Shown here in pieces: positions 1 to 11,405 of a stretch of 64,000 nt of DNA. The notes beneath the pieces were generated by a model. The model was not told the DNA's origin. It saw only the letters and a program-made list of their open reading frames with translations, and did no database searches. The stretch spans positions 4,137,001 to 4,201,000 of the forward strand of contig NC_084933.1 of assembly GCF_958298935.1 (NCBI RefSeq), written 5' to 3'. The DNA comes from Phragmites australis. Taxonomy: Eukaryota; Streptophyta; Magnoliopsida; Poales; Poaceae. Both the position numbers and the translations under genes were made by a program. Within the stretch, counting starts at the first letter, position 1, and each line of letters begins with the position of its first letter.

Positions 1-555
1 TTGTAAGACTCTCCGTCTTGTGGAGGTTTTGGGAGTCTCTCCGTTTTGGCGGAGGTTTTGCAAGACTATTTGGCAGAGGTTTTTGTAAGACACTCCGCCT
101 TGCGGAGGTTTTTGGAAGTCTCTCTTTTTTTGCCGGAGCTTTTGCAAGACTCTCTGTCTTGTGGAGGTTTTTGGAATCTCTCCATTTTTGCCGGAGTTTT
201 GCATCCTTTTGTAAGACTCTCCGTTTTTGCAAGAGGTTTTGTATCCTTTTGTAAGACTCCCCGTTTTTGCCAGAGGTTTTGTATCCTTCTGTAAGATTCT
301 CCATTTTTGTCGGAGGCTTTGTATCCTTTTGTAAGACTCTCCATTTTTGCCAGAGGTTTTGTATCCTTTTGTAAGATTCTCCGTTTTTGCCGGAGGCTTT
401 GTAGGACTCTCTTTTTTTTCCGGAGGTTTTGTATCCTTTTGTAAGACTCTCCATTTTTGCCGGAGATTTTGTATCCTTTTGTAAGACTCTCTGTTTTTGT
501 CGGAGGTTTTGTATCCTTTTGTAACACTCCCCGTTTCTGCCGGAGGTTTTATATC
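1..555. repeat. 40-bp minisatellite with 30-bp variants
   Basis: Tandem array whose 40-bp unit starts GTATCCTTTTGTAAGACTCT and ends in a TTTTTGCCGGAGGTTTT-like segment. Full units start near 201, 241, 281, 321, 361, 431, 471 and 511. Shorter units of about 30 bp, lacking the GTATCCTTTT part, fill 1-200 and 401-430. A 153-codon open frame on the minus strand is a by-product of the stop-free repeat and is not a gene. The array sits where the 3' LTR of the neighbouring minus-strand chromovirus should continue. Confidence 0.9.
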
Positions 556-566
556 CCCTTCGGCAT

Positions 567-1899
567 GTAAGTTTAGGGGTTAATGTGTAAAAAGATAGGG
601 GCTTTTTGCTAAAAATAGAGAAGTTCAGGGGCCTAATTGAAAAATTACCCTAATTCTGGAATTAATCAAATTATTTTTTGTATTGGAAAACATTGATTTA
701 CTGCCTAGGCTTGACTAGGCATGACATGTAGGCAAAGAGGGTGATGTGGCAAGGCTACGTGGCGGTTGACGTGGCATGGGGCACCGACTAGGTTAAGTGG
801 CGACACCTGGCAGCTTGCGATTGGCTACGAAGGGGTATATGGGTTATCTAATATGGGTGGTTGTTTCAATGGCTTGGGAAAGATCAGGCGGCCGGAGGGA
901 GGGGCGCACGGAGGATCCGAAGCGGGAAACGGCGGCAGATGCCCAGAGGGGTCATCGAACTTCGTCGCCGACCATGGGGCGTGATGGCGAGCGGCGGAAC
1001 TTGAAGAGGAGAGCGAGGGGGTTCCATTTTGGGGCTTATCGAGGGTGGAGGGGCACCGGAGCGGCGTCAGCGACGGCGGAGTCGGTGGAGAGGCTCTGGA
1101 AGCATGATAGCTCATCGGGATTGCGACTCTGGTGGTCGCGAGGTCCAACCGAGGGCGGCAGGGGCTCCAGGAAGCAACGGCAAAGCTTCTAGGCGGCTCG
1201 GATGGGGCGAGGCAGCATGGAAGCGACGGGGCGGTGTGCTTAGATGGAGGCGATGGCTATGGCGGCGGAGAGCTCGGGTTCCAGTGGCTAGGGCTCGAGA
1301 TCTCAATGGCTTGGGTTGGAGATTGATCAGGGAGGGGGCATGCGGGTTTGGGGCTCTTAGGAGTGCACGAGACTCCTAGGTGGTAGGGCTCGAGTTCGAC
1401 TCGAACACGGCGGGCGGAGGCGGTGTCCGATCAGAGGAAGATGGGAACTGGGCGAGGCATGTCCAGGCACGGATGGCATGGGATCAGGCTGGGGGAAAGC
1501 GGGCGCACGGTTGGGCTGGGATGGGGCGCGGCCCATGTGAGGGACGGAAGGGAGGAGAGGGGCGTCTGGACTGGGAAACGGGCCAGCTCGGGGTGGTTGG
1601 GCTGGAAGGAGGGAGGGGCACCCCGAGAAAAAGGGTTTAGGTTTTTCCTTTTTTATTCTATTTCTATTTCTAACCTTTGATACAAACCTAAGCAAATCCA
1701 ATGCAAACAAAAGCCAATAAGAATCAAATAAAACCCTAAAATGCCCATTCCAGCATGAATGCATTCAAACAAAATATATCCTAAGTCAAATTGGGATTTG
1801 ATTTTAGAAAATAGATTTTATCCTATTCTATTTATTGAATCCTTAATTAATTCCAGAATTTTTTTAAGAAATTGAGAAATAAAAAATCAGTGTGTTACA
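567..1899 (-). mobile_element. Chromovirus 3' LTR, partial
   Basis: In element orientation this LTR begins TGTAACAC at 1899 and runs to lower coordinates. It is closely similar to 5410-6797, the matching end of the 5' LTR of the same element. Similarity stops near 567, where the 40-bp minisatellite begins, so about 1.5 kb of LTR is missing or replaced. The TATA segment of the 5' copy (6216-6227) is reduced here to a GCATGCGGG-like sequence near 1340, so this copy has probably lost its core promoter. Confidence 0.85.
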
Positions 1900-1913
1900 A
1901 ACCTACCCCCCTT
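1900..1913 (-). other. Polypurine tract of left chromovirus
   Basis: Read on the minus strand, AAGGGGGGTAGG lies directly before the LTR. It is the plus-strand primer site. The TAG inside it (1903-1905) is also the stop codon of the pol frame, three bases from the LTR. The same arrangement occurs at 62872-62886. Confidence 0.85.
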
Positions 1914-2680
1914 GGAATGAATCTCGCCCTCGAGATTTGGACGGATCACAGAAAAGATGAGGGAACTCTGAAGTGGACAAAAGCTGCTTAATTTCTTTGA
2001 TCTTTTCATCTTCAAGTTGTCCTTTTCGAATGTCTTGTTCGAGTGTGCAATCCACTTCCATGGTAGTTGCTTCCATATCTGCTACAAATCCAAGGTTGAG
2101 CTTCTCAAACTCTTTCCATAACTCAGGTTGACCTTCTTTAACCATCATTGAATTGCAGTAACTCTTTCGACTCAAAGCATCAGCTACTACATTAGCCTTT
2201 CTTGGGTGATAATGGATTCCAACGTCGTAATCCTTGATTAACTCTAGCCATCGGTGCTAACGAAGGTTTAGATCTGGTTGGGTAAATATATACTTCAAGC
2301 TCAGTGATCCGTATATATCTCACATCGTTTCAAAATGAGGTAGTGTCTCCAAATCTTTAACGCATGAACCACACCTGCTAATTCCAAATCATGGGTAGGG
2401 TAATGCTCTTCATGTTTTCTTAACTGCCTTGACGTGTAAGCCACAACTTGACCTTCTTGCATGAGAACACATCCAAGTCCTTGTCGTGGTGCATCACAAT
2501 AGATATCAAAGTCCTTGCCGATGTCTGGCAGAACAGCGCTGGGGTTGTAGTCAATTTCTTCTTCAAATCCTCAAAACTTGCTTGACAAGCTGGACTCCAC
2601 TTGAAAACCACATTTTTCTATAGCAACAAGGTAAGAGGTTGAGCTATCTTTGAGAATCCTTCTATGAAATGACAATAGTA
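1903..2680 (-). pseudogene. Ty3/gypsy pol remnant: RNase H fused to integrase ends
   Basis: Internally deleted minus-strand polyprotein. In order it holds the end of RT, RNase H pieces (YASRQLR-like and [19 protein letters not shown] region), the start of integrase (MEVDCTLEQDIRKGQLEDEK), then a direct jump to the last residues of pol (SEFPHLF...SRGRDSFQGG). The integrase zinc finger, catalytic core and most of the chromodomain are absent. Compared with the related copy at 60936-62883, over 1 kb is missing. Stops and frameshifts interrupt the RNase H part. It cannot encode a working enzyme. Confidence 0.8.
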
Positions 2681-3276
2681 TCCTGCTTCTTCTCATCCAT
2701 GTCCACTTCACTTGGTGCATACCTAGATAATTGAGTGAACTTAGTCACATACTCTCTTACAAACATTGGTCCTTGCTTCAAGCTCATAAATTCCTTCTTC
2801 TTCAGACGAACATCTCCTGATGGCACATGGTGAGTGTGGAAACTGGCTTTGAATTCCATCTAGGTGATAGCTGAAGGGTTGTCATGCGTGGCATAGTATG
2901 CTTCCCACCAGTCCAAAGCTTGACCAGCGAGTTGGTGCGAGGCATAAAGAACCATCTCTCTATCAGTGTAATGTGCAAATTGTAGCTTCCTTTTTATGTT
3001 TTTCAGCCAATCATCTACATCCATAGACTCCACTGCATGACTGAATACTGGGGGCAAAGTTCTCTTAAATTCTCCAAGTCTAGATGGTTGATGGGGTTGA
3101 GGAACATGATTTGGCTGTTGTTGTTGTATCTGCACCATTGTTTGTGCTAAAGCTTGTAAGATCTAGGTCTGCATGGCCATCTATTGTTTCATAGTCATTG
3201 GAGGTGGTGGGGGTGGATTCTGGTTGTTGATATCATCCTCACTGTTACCACTAAGACTCCTTCTTGTGTTAACCAT
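2681..3276 (-). pseudogene. Ty3/gypsy gag remnant, left chromovirus
   Basis: Minus-strand gag starting MVNTRRS at 3276. It contains a Gln-rich stretch and the capsid core seen in the 48.6-kb copy (HQPSRLGEFKR, MDVDDWL, ASHQLAGQALDWW, FHTHHVPSGDVRLKKKEF, YAPSEVDMDEKKQD). It ends abruptly at 2681-2687, where gag sequence continues straight into the 3' end of RT. The junction shares AGCAGGA with both parental sequences. The zinc knuckle, protease and nearly all RT are therefore deleted. Several codons are stops. Confidence 0.8.
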
Positions 3277-3884
3277 ATGATTGGGGTTGGAAAGAATCAT
3301 AGGAGAAGATAAGCAAGATTGGAAAAGATTTAACTAAAGGAACCCAACTATATTGTATTATATATTAAAGATGCGACTGTGGACAGAGTGCCAAAGCATT
3401 CCACAGCTCACACCGACTCTCAAACAAAATATCCAAATCACACACTTAGCACAATAAAAATTCTCACACTATCATTATTATCTTTAACGATTACATCGAA
3501 CGCTCAACTCTAATGTTTCTGAAGAAAAAGGGAAAGTCCTATAACTCGAGAGACCAAAATCGATAGAAGAAAAAAGATAGATCTCCGTGTCTTTAGTGTT
3601 GTGGTAGACAATTCTTCCTTGTAATGAAAATCTTCTTCTCCATTATTGGAATTTCTCAGGCGAGCCAGAAATGTCAAGTGGGATCTTCAAGAGCATCCTT
3701 CTCAACGAAGGAACTGGGTTTTTTCAACAACTATAGGTTTCGAAAGAGGAAGTGTTGAAAATTCATTTTACTCAATAGATTGAAGTTGCTAAGTAGAGAG
3801 AGAAACTGAGAGGGTAGAAAAATAGAGGGATGGGCTTTTAAAAAAACATAGGCTTTTAAAATATGGCCTTATGGCACGAAGTAT
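3277..3884 (-). other. Leader of left chromovirus, orf0 deleted
   Basis: The gag-proximal part (3277-3560) matches the orf0-gag spacer of the outer chromovirus (48380-48618), including the GAGTTGAGCG-like start and the CCACAGTC-rich middle. I find no orf0 coding sequence between this and the primer site, so orf0 has been lost. The remaining 300 bases hold nothing I recognise. Confidence 0.6.
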
Positions 3885-3897
3885 GGCTCTGATAACA
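3885..3897 (-). other. Primer binding site, initiator-Met tRNA type
   Basis: On the minus strand the LTR end (GGGTGTGACA) is followed by GAGG and then TGTTATCAGAGCC. This is the iMet primer site TGGTATCAGAGC with one substitution. The four-base gap between LTR and primer site is shared with the other chromoviruses here. Confidence 0.8.
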
Positions 3898-3901
3898 CCT
3901 C

Positions 3902-6797
3902 TGTCACACCCGGTTTTAACGGACAAAACCAAGTGCAGCTTATATGTACCCAGGAAATTTAACACACATAAGGACATCATAGGTTAAGTAACAAAAGCAA
4001 TACTTTAATTTACAACCGTTTAACTCTTACACAAGACTTCTCTAAACAACTCTACTAACCAAACTATAGCTACTAAAGGATGGCAGCGGAACAAAAGCAT
4101 ATGCAACCACAGCAACTCCACAGGCACAGACTGGGAACACACTCCTAGTACACCAGGTCATCGTCTTGAAAGTCTTAGAACTCTTCCACTGAGCAACATA
4201 TGTATTGAGGGAGATAACAAGGGTGAGTACATAGAGTACTCAACAAGTATGAGGAAAAAATAATGATATGTAGGCTTATAACAAGAGTAGGCTGACACAA
4301 GGTATATTTGCATAAATACGAGTAAAAAAAATAGTAATGTAATTGAAAAGCTTTTAGTAGCTATTAAGTGAATATGCCCATATGACCCAAACTATTATTG
4401 TCTGAGAACAACCACCTTGCAAACCATAACCAACTAACCATCACCAAACCAAACCCATAACCAACTAATCATGTGAGGATCCAAGTCTCCCAAAACCATG
4501 GGCACGACTGTTATAACAGTTTTACACTCTGCAGAGGTTGTCCAATTTTTAGTCACGAGACATAAAAACCATGTTGTCGTTTTTGCAAGACACTTAACAC
4601 ACGCCAGTGATGTGCCGCCAGGACAGGAGATCACTACGAAGCATGGTCCATCAATTAAGTCTTGGTACTCCAACGAATGCTAGCCAGCTATCTAATTGAT
4701 ATGCTAAGCCTTACCTATATCTGCCTCGTGTTTGAACAGTATTTATAGGGTTGTCGCTCCACGAACCGGTCCTTAATCAAGTTCACATGTTTCACTTGTT
4801 TTATACTTGGGAAAAGATTATCCAACACGGTAATAACCATCAAATGTTAAAGGACATCCAGAACCTAGACAAATTTTTAGGACATCTAGAACCTATCATT
4901 ATGCTTGGAACGTGTCCACAAGCCCACCACAAGTACCAACATTATCAAAGCCATCTCTTTGCAGCCCTATGTTCCATGTTGCTACGTAATGTTTATCATC
5001 ATAGTTGCATATGTCCATTAATCATGTATATGATACTTCCCAACATTTCGACAGTATGGCTAAGCAAATCTACCCAAAAGACTCATATAAACTACCACTT
5101 AGGCTTCAAAAAATGTAAAGGAAGAACTAGGTAAACCCTAACTTATGTGACTACCCATCAAGTTGACAAGCCTTGCATGCAATTTTGTAATACAAAAGCA
5201 TTTAAAAACATAGGTTCAAGATGATCAAAAATACTTGCCTTCTCCTTGCTATTGCTCACTGAACTCTAGCTCTTGATCTTCATGCTCCTCAAACTGATCT
5301 GAGGTGTTGACGTCTAATCGTACAATTATCGGCAAAGCACACAAACAAAACACACTAATAATAGATCTCAAAACAAAGGAACAACAATACAAAACAAAAA
5401 AGTTTTAGGGACTTATTTGTAAAAAAGTGGGACCTAATGTAATTATGAAAAGTTCAGGGCTAAAGTGTAAAAAGATAGGGCCTTTTTTCTAAAACATAGA
5501 AGTTTAGGGTCCTAATTACAAAATTACCCTAATTCTGGAATTAATCAAATTATTTTTGTATTGGAAAATATGGATTTGCTGACTGGGCTTGACTAGGCAT
5601 GACATGTAAGCAAAGAGGGTGATGTGGTAGGGCTACGTGGCATGGGGCACCGACTGGGTTAAGTGGCAACACGTGGTGGCTTGTGATTGGCTACCAAGGG
5701 GTATATGGGTGATCTAATCTAGGCGGTTGGCTTTAGATTTGATGGCTTGGGAGAGATCGGGCAGCCGGAGGGAGGGGCGCACGGCGGAGACGAGGCGGGA
5801 CATGGCGGCGGATGGTTGGAGTTGTCGCCAGACCTCGTAGCCGGCCACGAGGCGTGACGACGAGCAACAAAACTTGAAGAGGAGAGCAAGGGGGTTCCAT
5901 TTTGGGGCTTACCGATGGCGGAGGGGAATCGGAGGGGTGTCAGCAACGATAGAGTCGGTGGAGAGGCTCAGGAAGTGTGGGAGCTCATCAAAACAGTGAC
6001 TCCGGTGGTTGGGAGGTCCAATCGACGATGGCAGGGGCTTTGGGAAGCAGTGGCGAAGCTTCTAGGCTACTCGAATAGGGCGAGGTGGCTTGGAAGTGGT
6101 GGGGCAATGAGCTTAGACGGTGGCGGTAGCTATGGAGGCTGAGAGCTCTGGTTCCGGCGGGTAGGGCTCGAGATTTTGACGGCTTGGGTTGGAGATTGAT
6201 CGGGGAGTTAGCGGGCATATATATAGGCAGGTTTGGGGCTCTCAGGAGCGAACAAGACTCCTAGGCGGCGGGGCTCGAGTTCATCTCGGACACGGTGGAT
6301 GGAGGCAGTGTCCGGTTGGAGGAAGACGGGCGCGGGCACGGGGGTGAAGGCGGGAACCAGGCGGGGCGCGGCTAGCATGGGAGTAGGCTGGGGGAAAGCA
6401 GGCGTGTGATTGGGCCAGGATGGGGCATAGCCCATGCTGGGAAGGGAAGGGAGGAGAGGGGCACCAAGCTAGGGAAACGGGCCAGCTCGGGGTGGTTGGG
6501 CCGAAAGGAGGTAGGGCGGCCCGAGAGAAGGGTTTAGGTTTTTTCCTTTTTCATTCTATTTCTATTTCTAACATTTGGTTCAAACCTAAGCAAATCTAAT
6601 TCAAACAAAAGCCAACAAGAATCAAATAAAACCCTAAAATGCCTATTCCAGCATGAATGAATTCAAACAAAATATATCGTAAGTCAAATTGGGATTTGAT
6701 TTTAGAAAATAGGTTTTATCCTATTTTATTTGTTGAATCTTTAATTAATTCTAAGTAAATTTTAAGAAATTGAGAAATTGAAAATCAGGGTGTTACA
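3902..6797 (-). mobile_element. Chromovirus 5' LTR (2.9 kb)
   Basis: Bounded by TGTCACACCC at 3902 and GGGTGTTACA ending at 6797, so in element orientation it is TGTAACACCC...GGGTGTGACA with 10-bp near-perfect inverted ends. A TATA box (CATATATATAGG, 6216-6227) lies in element-sense position. The U5-side portion (3902-5330) resembles the LTRs at 22081, 44432 and 51159, while the U3 part is family specific. It contains the dyad module ACTGTTATAACAGT (4507-4520) and CTCTGCAGAG (4527-4536). The internal region ends at the primer site at 3897. Confidence 0.9.
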
Positions 6798-6999
6798 CCT
6801 GTCTTCCTACTTAAGGAGTCCTCACTCCAATCGAGGATTTGCAAGGGAGTAGGGTAGAATGTAACACTCAGGCGCTTTGTTAGAAAAGAGTTTGTTCAGA
6901 CGAACAGTAACTTCTTGCAGAGATAGAGCTAAAATGGAAATGAGAAAAATCATTCGAAAGAGCTCGACTGCAATAACAAATGCACCAAAGTACTAATTA
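6798..6999. other. Unassigned element interior
   Basis: Sequence just outside the left chromovirus. It is probably the decayed end of the transposon-type gene read on the minus strand from 7860. No feature of its own is recognisable. Confidence 0.3.
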
Positions 7000-7856
7000 A
7001 TTCATACATTTGGTCGCATCCCTGGAGCCATCTTTGACTCCATTGTCCTCCCAGGCCAAATGTTCTCGTGCCTTCAAGGGGCTCAACCTCCGACTAATAA
7101 AATCCTTGACCACATGCCATCCAGTTAGGCTGGATTGCTTGAGCATGCTGATTCGATTGGCATAGTAGGAGGTGTGGTTGGTCTTGTAGTGTTTCTTCGT
7201 TGAACATAGGACTTGACGAGGAAGAAGGCCTCTATAGATTAAGGGGAATGCGACTGGATTAGGATTGGAGATATAAAATCAAAGTTTTTTCCAATCTCTT
7301 GATCAGGAGGAAATCAAGGGAACTGGGACGTAGGAATTCTTCATTCCATTTCTCAGTTGAAAAACACATCCCCTGACACTTTTATTCTCCTTAAACCTTT
7401 TCATTTGGTAAAAGTACTAGAACAATTCAAACTTTCCTCAATGCCGAGGAAGGCTTCGCAAAGATGAATAAAAACACTAAGCATGGTGATGGTGTTCGGG
7501 TTTAGGTGGTGAAGCTCGATTTGATACCAATCGAGTACGTTCAAGAAGAACTTGGAAGGAGGGATGTTGAGTCCACAATGGAAAAACAATTGAAAACCCA
7601 CAAATTCATGATCAATTTTGCAGGTTGGGAACTCCTCACCAGATGCATGCCTCCATTCAACCAGATCGTGAAGGGGCACTATTCCTTCAGCCTTGAGCTC
7701 CTTCATCCTTGATTCTTGCATCAGGGAGGCTGACCATGTCTCAGTTAAGAGCTCTGTCTCGTCAAGCTGCTTACGCGAGGCATCGATGAACTTCATGTCG
7801 TACTCCTCTTCTGGTGAGGAGGGAGCAGGGGTCTTTGAAGGATAATTAGAATCCAT
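7000..7856 (-). pseudogene. Transposon-type ORF (PF04195-like), antisense in gypsy element
   Basis: An open frame of 151 codons starts at 7856 (MDSNYPSK). It has an acidic N-terminus and then the segment FQLFFHCGLNIPPSKFFLNV...HHLNPNTITMLSVFIHLCEAFLGI. From memory this matches the plant 'putative gypsy-type transposon' domain (PF04195). After a stop, other frames continue the family pattern down to about 7000 (LTGWHVVKDFISRRLSPLKAREH), so the gene is broken by frameshifts and stops. It lies antisense, just upstream of a plus-strand LTR (8378), which is the position of accessory antisense ORFs in some grass Tat-type elements. Its function is unknown. Confidence 0.6.
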
Positions 7857-8377
7857 GGTTTCCCGGTGGCAGTGAGTGTATGGGCGGAGAAAGATGGAGG
7901 CTTCTGGGAAAAGGCTGGCGATGAGGGCAAGGAATAACTGCTATAGTTTCGGCTAGTACGGGTGAATAGCCCAAAACTTATTATCTTTTGGCAACCACTC
8001 CCATCTCTATGATGCCTCGATTGACGTGAAAAGTGGAGTGATGATATTGTGCGAATCTCTACAGCCCATCCAACTTCTGCAAAGCATTAAATGCGCCTAT
8101 ACCCATCGCTTCAAATATCAAAAGGTTTTTTTTTAACTCTACTCGAAATCGGGTGTCGACTAATCGAGCTTTTTTTCCTTTCTTGAGTTTCAAGTGCAGT
8201 TAACAGCAAGGCGCTTGACCCAATTGTGTTTCCACTCGATACTCGGAACATGATCCATTCTTAGTCGATTCTCTCAACTGCAAGCCTGAACCACCTCACT
8301 CAACCAGGCTTAGACTTGGCAGTACTTGAGTGGGAAATTGCAGAAACCCTTCCTCCCGATCAGAGTCAGGGGGCTAC
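7857..8377. other. Pre-LTR spacer ending in a polypurine tract
   Basis: Non-coding stretch between the antisense ORF start and the LTR. It ends in GTCAGGGGGCTAC directly before TGTCAAAT, consistent with a plus-strand polypurine tract. Confidence 0.5.
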
Positions 8378-8958
8378 TGTCAAATATCTAACTATGGGGT
8401 ATATACATATCAAAGTATACCATATACAAATAAGGTATGTCATGTGCATACTTAACAACTCCGAATATTACAGAACCAAATATGTGGTCCTTGATACACC
8501 CAGAGATCTAATAGGCACATACTAGGAGGTCTCGATTGGTTACCCAACTCGAGAACAACTAGTATCCCAGCCGGATTTATCTGATCTTTCTTGGTGAACA
8601 AGATGATGGATTCTCTATCGTCTACAACGAGATAGGAGGTGGTACAAGACCCCTATATATAAGGTGGGGACCCAGACCCCCGAGGGGACAACTCATCTAC
8701 AAGTCAACGCAAGCACTAGGGCCACAACAGATACTCGGTGACTTCCTCATTAGTATAGTTTTGATCTCATCTACTCCTTATAATAGATCTAGACACCTTG
8801 CTTGTACTCGAGTGAATACAGATACATCATCAACCCCACAGGACGTAGGGTATTACTCCAATTAGGGGCCCGAACCTGTATACATTGTGTGTGCCACATC
8901 TCCTATTTGATTCCTGAATCACAAAGACAACCCCATTATTCTTACGGGCATATTGTCA
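8378..8958 (+). mobile_element. Gypsy 3' LTR (581 bp)
   Basis: Starts TGTCAAAT after a purine tract and ends CATATTGTCA at 8958. It contains a TATA box (8654-8661) followed by GGTGGGGACCC. It shares long blocks with 43140-43564 (ACTCGAGAAC, ACAAGATGATGGA, GGACGTAGGGTATTACTCCA), which identifies a second LTR of the same family there. No target duplication is visible because the left part of this element is gone. Confidence 0.7.
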
Positions 8959-9694
8959 GGAAAAAACCCTCGACTGGGGCCTTCTTCGAAGTCCTCCACA
9001 AGTAGGTGACAGGTAACTCCGACGAGGTCACCACCACCGTCCTACCCATTGGGCCTCCGGACTGGAGTACCTCCCTCTTTTCCTTCCTAAAGGGAATAAA
9101 GGAGCCTGACAACCCGGCCGAGCTCTGTCATACTCAACAATGTGCTAGAGGCTACCCTCCTGGTGGATGGAGTCCTTTACATGATCGGAGTTTGTAGCCC
9201 CCTCCTCCGTTGTGTCAGCAAGGAGTAGGGGGGCGACCACCTAAGAGAGATTCACGAGGGGCTCTATGGCAGCCACCTCACGCCCCGCGCCTTCGTAGGC
9301 AAAGCACTCTATCAGGGGCTATATTGGCCCACTATCATGACCGACTCTGAGGAGCTCACATGCATCTACCAAGGATGCCAGTGGATGGGATGATGGAGCC
9401 ACCATCCTCCGACCTCGCTATAGCCAATCGCTCCCATCTGGACCCTAGCACATTGGGGGATGGACTTAATCGGGTCATTCCCTTGCACCAAAGGGAACCT
9501 CTGGTATGCGGTCATGGCCTTGGAGTACTTCTAAAAATGGATTGAGGTCGAGCCCCTCACAGCAATCATAGCCTACAATGTCTTGAAATGTTTCTGGAAA
9601 AATGTCATATGCCACTTCAGTGTCCCACGGCACCTCATTGTCGACAACGGGATGCAGTTTGACTCTGGCCTGTTCCAGGAGTTCTGTTCTGATT
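8959..9694 (+). pseudogene. Tat/Athila-like gypsy pol, integrase part 1
   Basis: Decayed plus-strand pol. Frames with stops read the RNase H-integrase linker (DWSTSLFSFLKG), the integrase N-terminus (LLRCVSKE, LREIHEGLYGSHLTPRAFVGKALYQGLYWPTI) and the catalytic core start (WGMDLIG, YAVMALEYF, KWIEVEPLTAI, RHLIVDNGMQFDSGLFQEFCSD). The first two catalytic Asp positions (GMDLIG and VDNGMQF) are visible. The frame is cut at about 9694 by an insertion and resumes at 11408. Confidence 0.75.
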
Positions 9695-11405
9695 AAAAAG
9701 TGCATCTAGGCCCCCTAAGTGGGTTTTGGCTTATTGATGACAAGCGATTAAGGGACTAATGGTTTGCTGAGTTTATGAACAGGTTTTAAGTTCCATTGGT
9801 TAAGATAAGAGTTGTTGGCGTCCCTCAAAAAGTAAAAGGAAGCGGCATATAGTTACTCAATAGGTTTAAATTTATTTTATTTTGAATTTGAGTTAAGGAT
9901 AGCCGTACTATCAAGAGGGATGCATGTTGATAGTATTGAAGATGTCTTAGTGCTCAAAATATCATTTTAGGACCAAAAGATGAGAGACACAATCACTCAC
10001 GGACATCGGGAAATAGTTTTTGTTGTCTAAGCCCGGAGTCTTCGGGTGAACCCGGATACTCCGGACTCTGTCCAGTTGGCTGGAGTCTCCGATTGAGACT
10101 CTGCCAAAGAGTCTCGGTTTGAGTCGAAGAAACTCAACCCGGAGTCTCCGGGTTGGCCCGGATACTCCAGGGTTCTGTTTGTGGCTGGAGCCTCCGAGTG
10201 AGACTCCGCCAGCGAGTCTCATGTAAAGCCTTGTGTGCTCAACCCGGAGTCTCTAGGTTGGCCTGGATACTCCGGCGTTCTGGTTGTGGCCGGAGTCTCC
10301 GAGTGAGACTCCACTAGCGAGTCTCAGGTAAGCCTTGTGTTCTTAACCCGGAGTCTCCGGGTTAGCCCAGATACTTTGGTGTTCTATTCGTGGCCGGAGT
10401 CTCTAAGTGAGACTCTGCCAAAGAGTCTCGGGTAAGCCTTAAGTGTGTTACCTAGAGTCTCCGGGTTGGCCCAGATACTCCGGGTTCTGATGTCTCTGGA
10501 CCCTCTGGAGAGGCTTCGGATAGTGTATTTTTCCTAAGTCTTCGTGTGTTACCCGGAGTCTCCGGGTGAACCCGGATACTCCAGGTTAGTTCAAAATAGA
10601 CTGTAATGGCTAGTTTTTTGAAATGAGCTATATATACCTCTCACCCCCTTTGTTGGGGTGTTGCTGAACCAACTCGTGGACAAATACTCTCAAAGCCATT
10701 CAATAGCCCTCCCAACTCCTCAAGAGCTAAAATTTGTGCAAGATTTGGATATTAGGGTTTGGGAAGTGAGTTTGAGTGCTAGAAAGCAAAAATTCCACTC
10801 TTGCGCACTTGATGTCATCAACAAGCTTTTGATTCGCATTCTTTTCTCTTGGAGCTGCGAGCTCCTAGACGGAAAGGCATCACCCGGAGAGCACCCAAGT
10901 TTGTGGAGTGCCCCGAGAAGTTTGTATTACCCTCGTTGATTTGAGTAAGAACCCTCACTTGATCTTTGTGGTCGCATGGGGGAGGAAAGGGTTGGAAAAG
11001 GCCCGACTCTTTGTGAGCTCCTCAACGGAGATGTAGGCACCTCTTTGTGAAGTGACCGAACTTCAGGAACAAATTCTTGTCCATTTCACTTTATTGCACA
11101 TTAACTTACTTTAGTTAATATTTGGGGATTTTCCCGATCTACTTGTTAGTGTGCTTGTGACTGCAGGGTGTTGGTGATAAGGTACTTAGACCTCCTCTAG
11201 AACCTGTGGTAACCCTTGGAATCACTTAGATTTACTCAATAGTTCTTTAGTTTCGTTTTCCTGTATAATCTGGAGTATCCGGGTTCTGTATAACTCGGAG
11301 TCTCCAGATTTACCCGGAGTATCCGGATCCAGTTATCCGCTGTCAAGTTTTTTAAATTGCAGGAATCGCCTATTCACCCCCCCCCCTCTAGCGACATCTC
11401 GTACA
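9695..11405 (+). mobile_element. Copia-type solo LTR-like insertion (about 1.7 kb)
   Basis: Interrupts the integrase frame. The left side reads TTCTGTTCTGA then TTAAAAAGTGCATCTAGG, and the right side ends CCCCCCCCTCTAGCGACATC then CACTGACCTTGG. CTGA is present on both sides, as expected of a short target duplication. The start (GTGCATCTAGGCCCCCTAAG) and end (ATTCACCCCCCCCCCTCTAG) resemble the LTR ends of SIRE/Opie-like copia elements of grasses, from memory. There are no coding domains. It contains a 105-bp tandem repeat. Confidence 0.55.
10032..10590. repeat. 105-bp tandem repeat, about 5 copies
   Basis: Units start CCCGGAGTCT at 10032, 10138, 10243, 10347 and 10450, spaced 104-106 bases. 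A partial unit lies at 10551-10588. Each holds paired CCGGAGTCTCCGG-type dyads followed by GAGTGAGACTC and GAGTCTC segments. Related short motifs recur at 11270-11335. Confidence 0.9.

Noticed and set aside
66..527. 153-codon open frame on the minus strand
   Set aside because: It lies wholly in the 40-bp tandem array and is open because the unit lacks stops; the unit length is not a multiple of three.
825..1764. Several overlapping frames on both strands
   Set aside because: Inside a GC-rich LTR; the homologous LTR at 5700-6435 does not keep them open.
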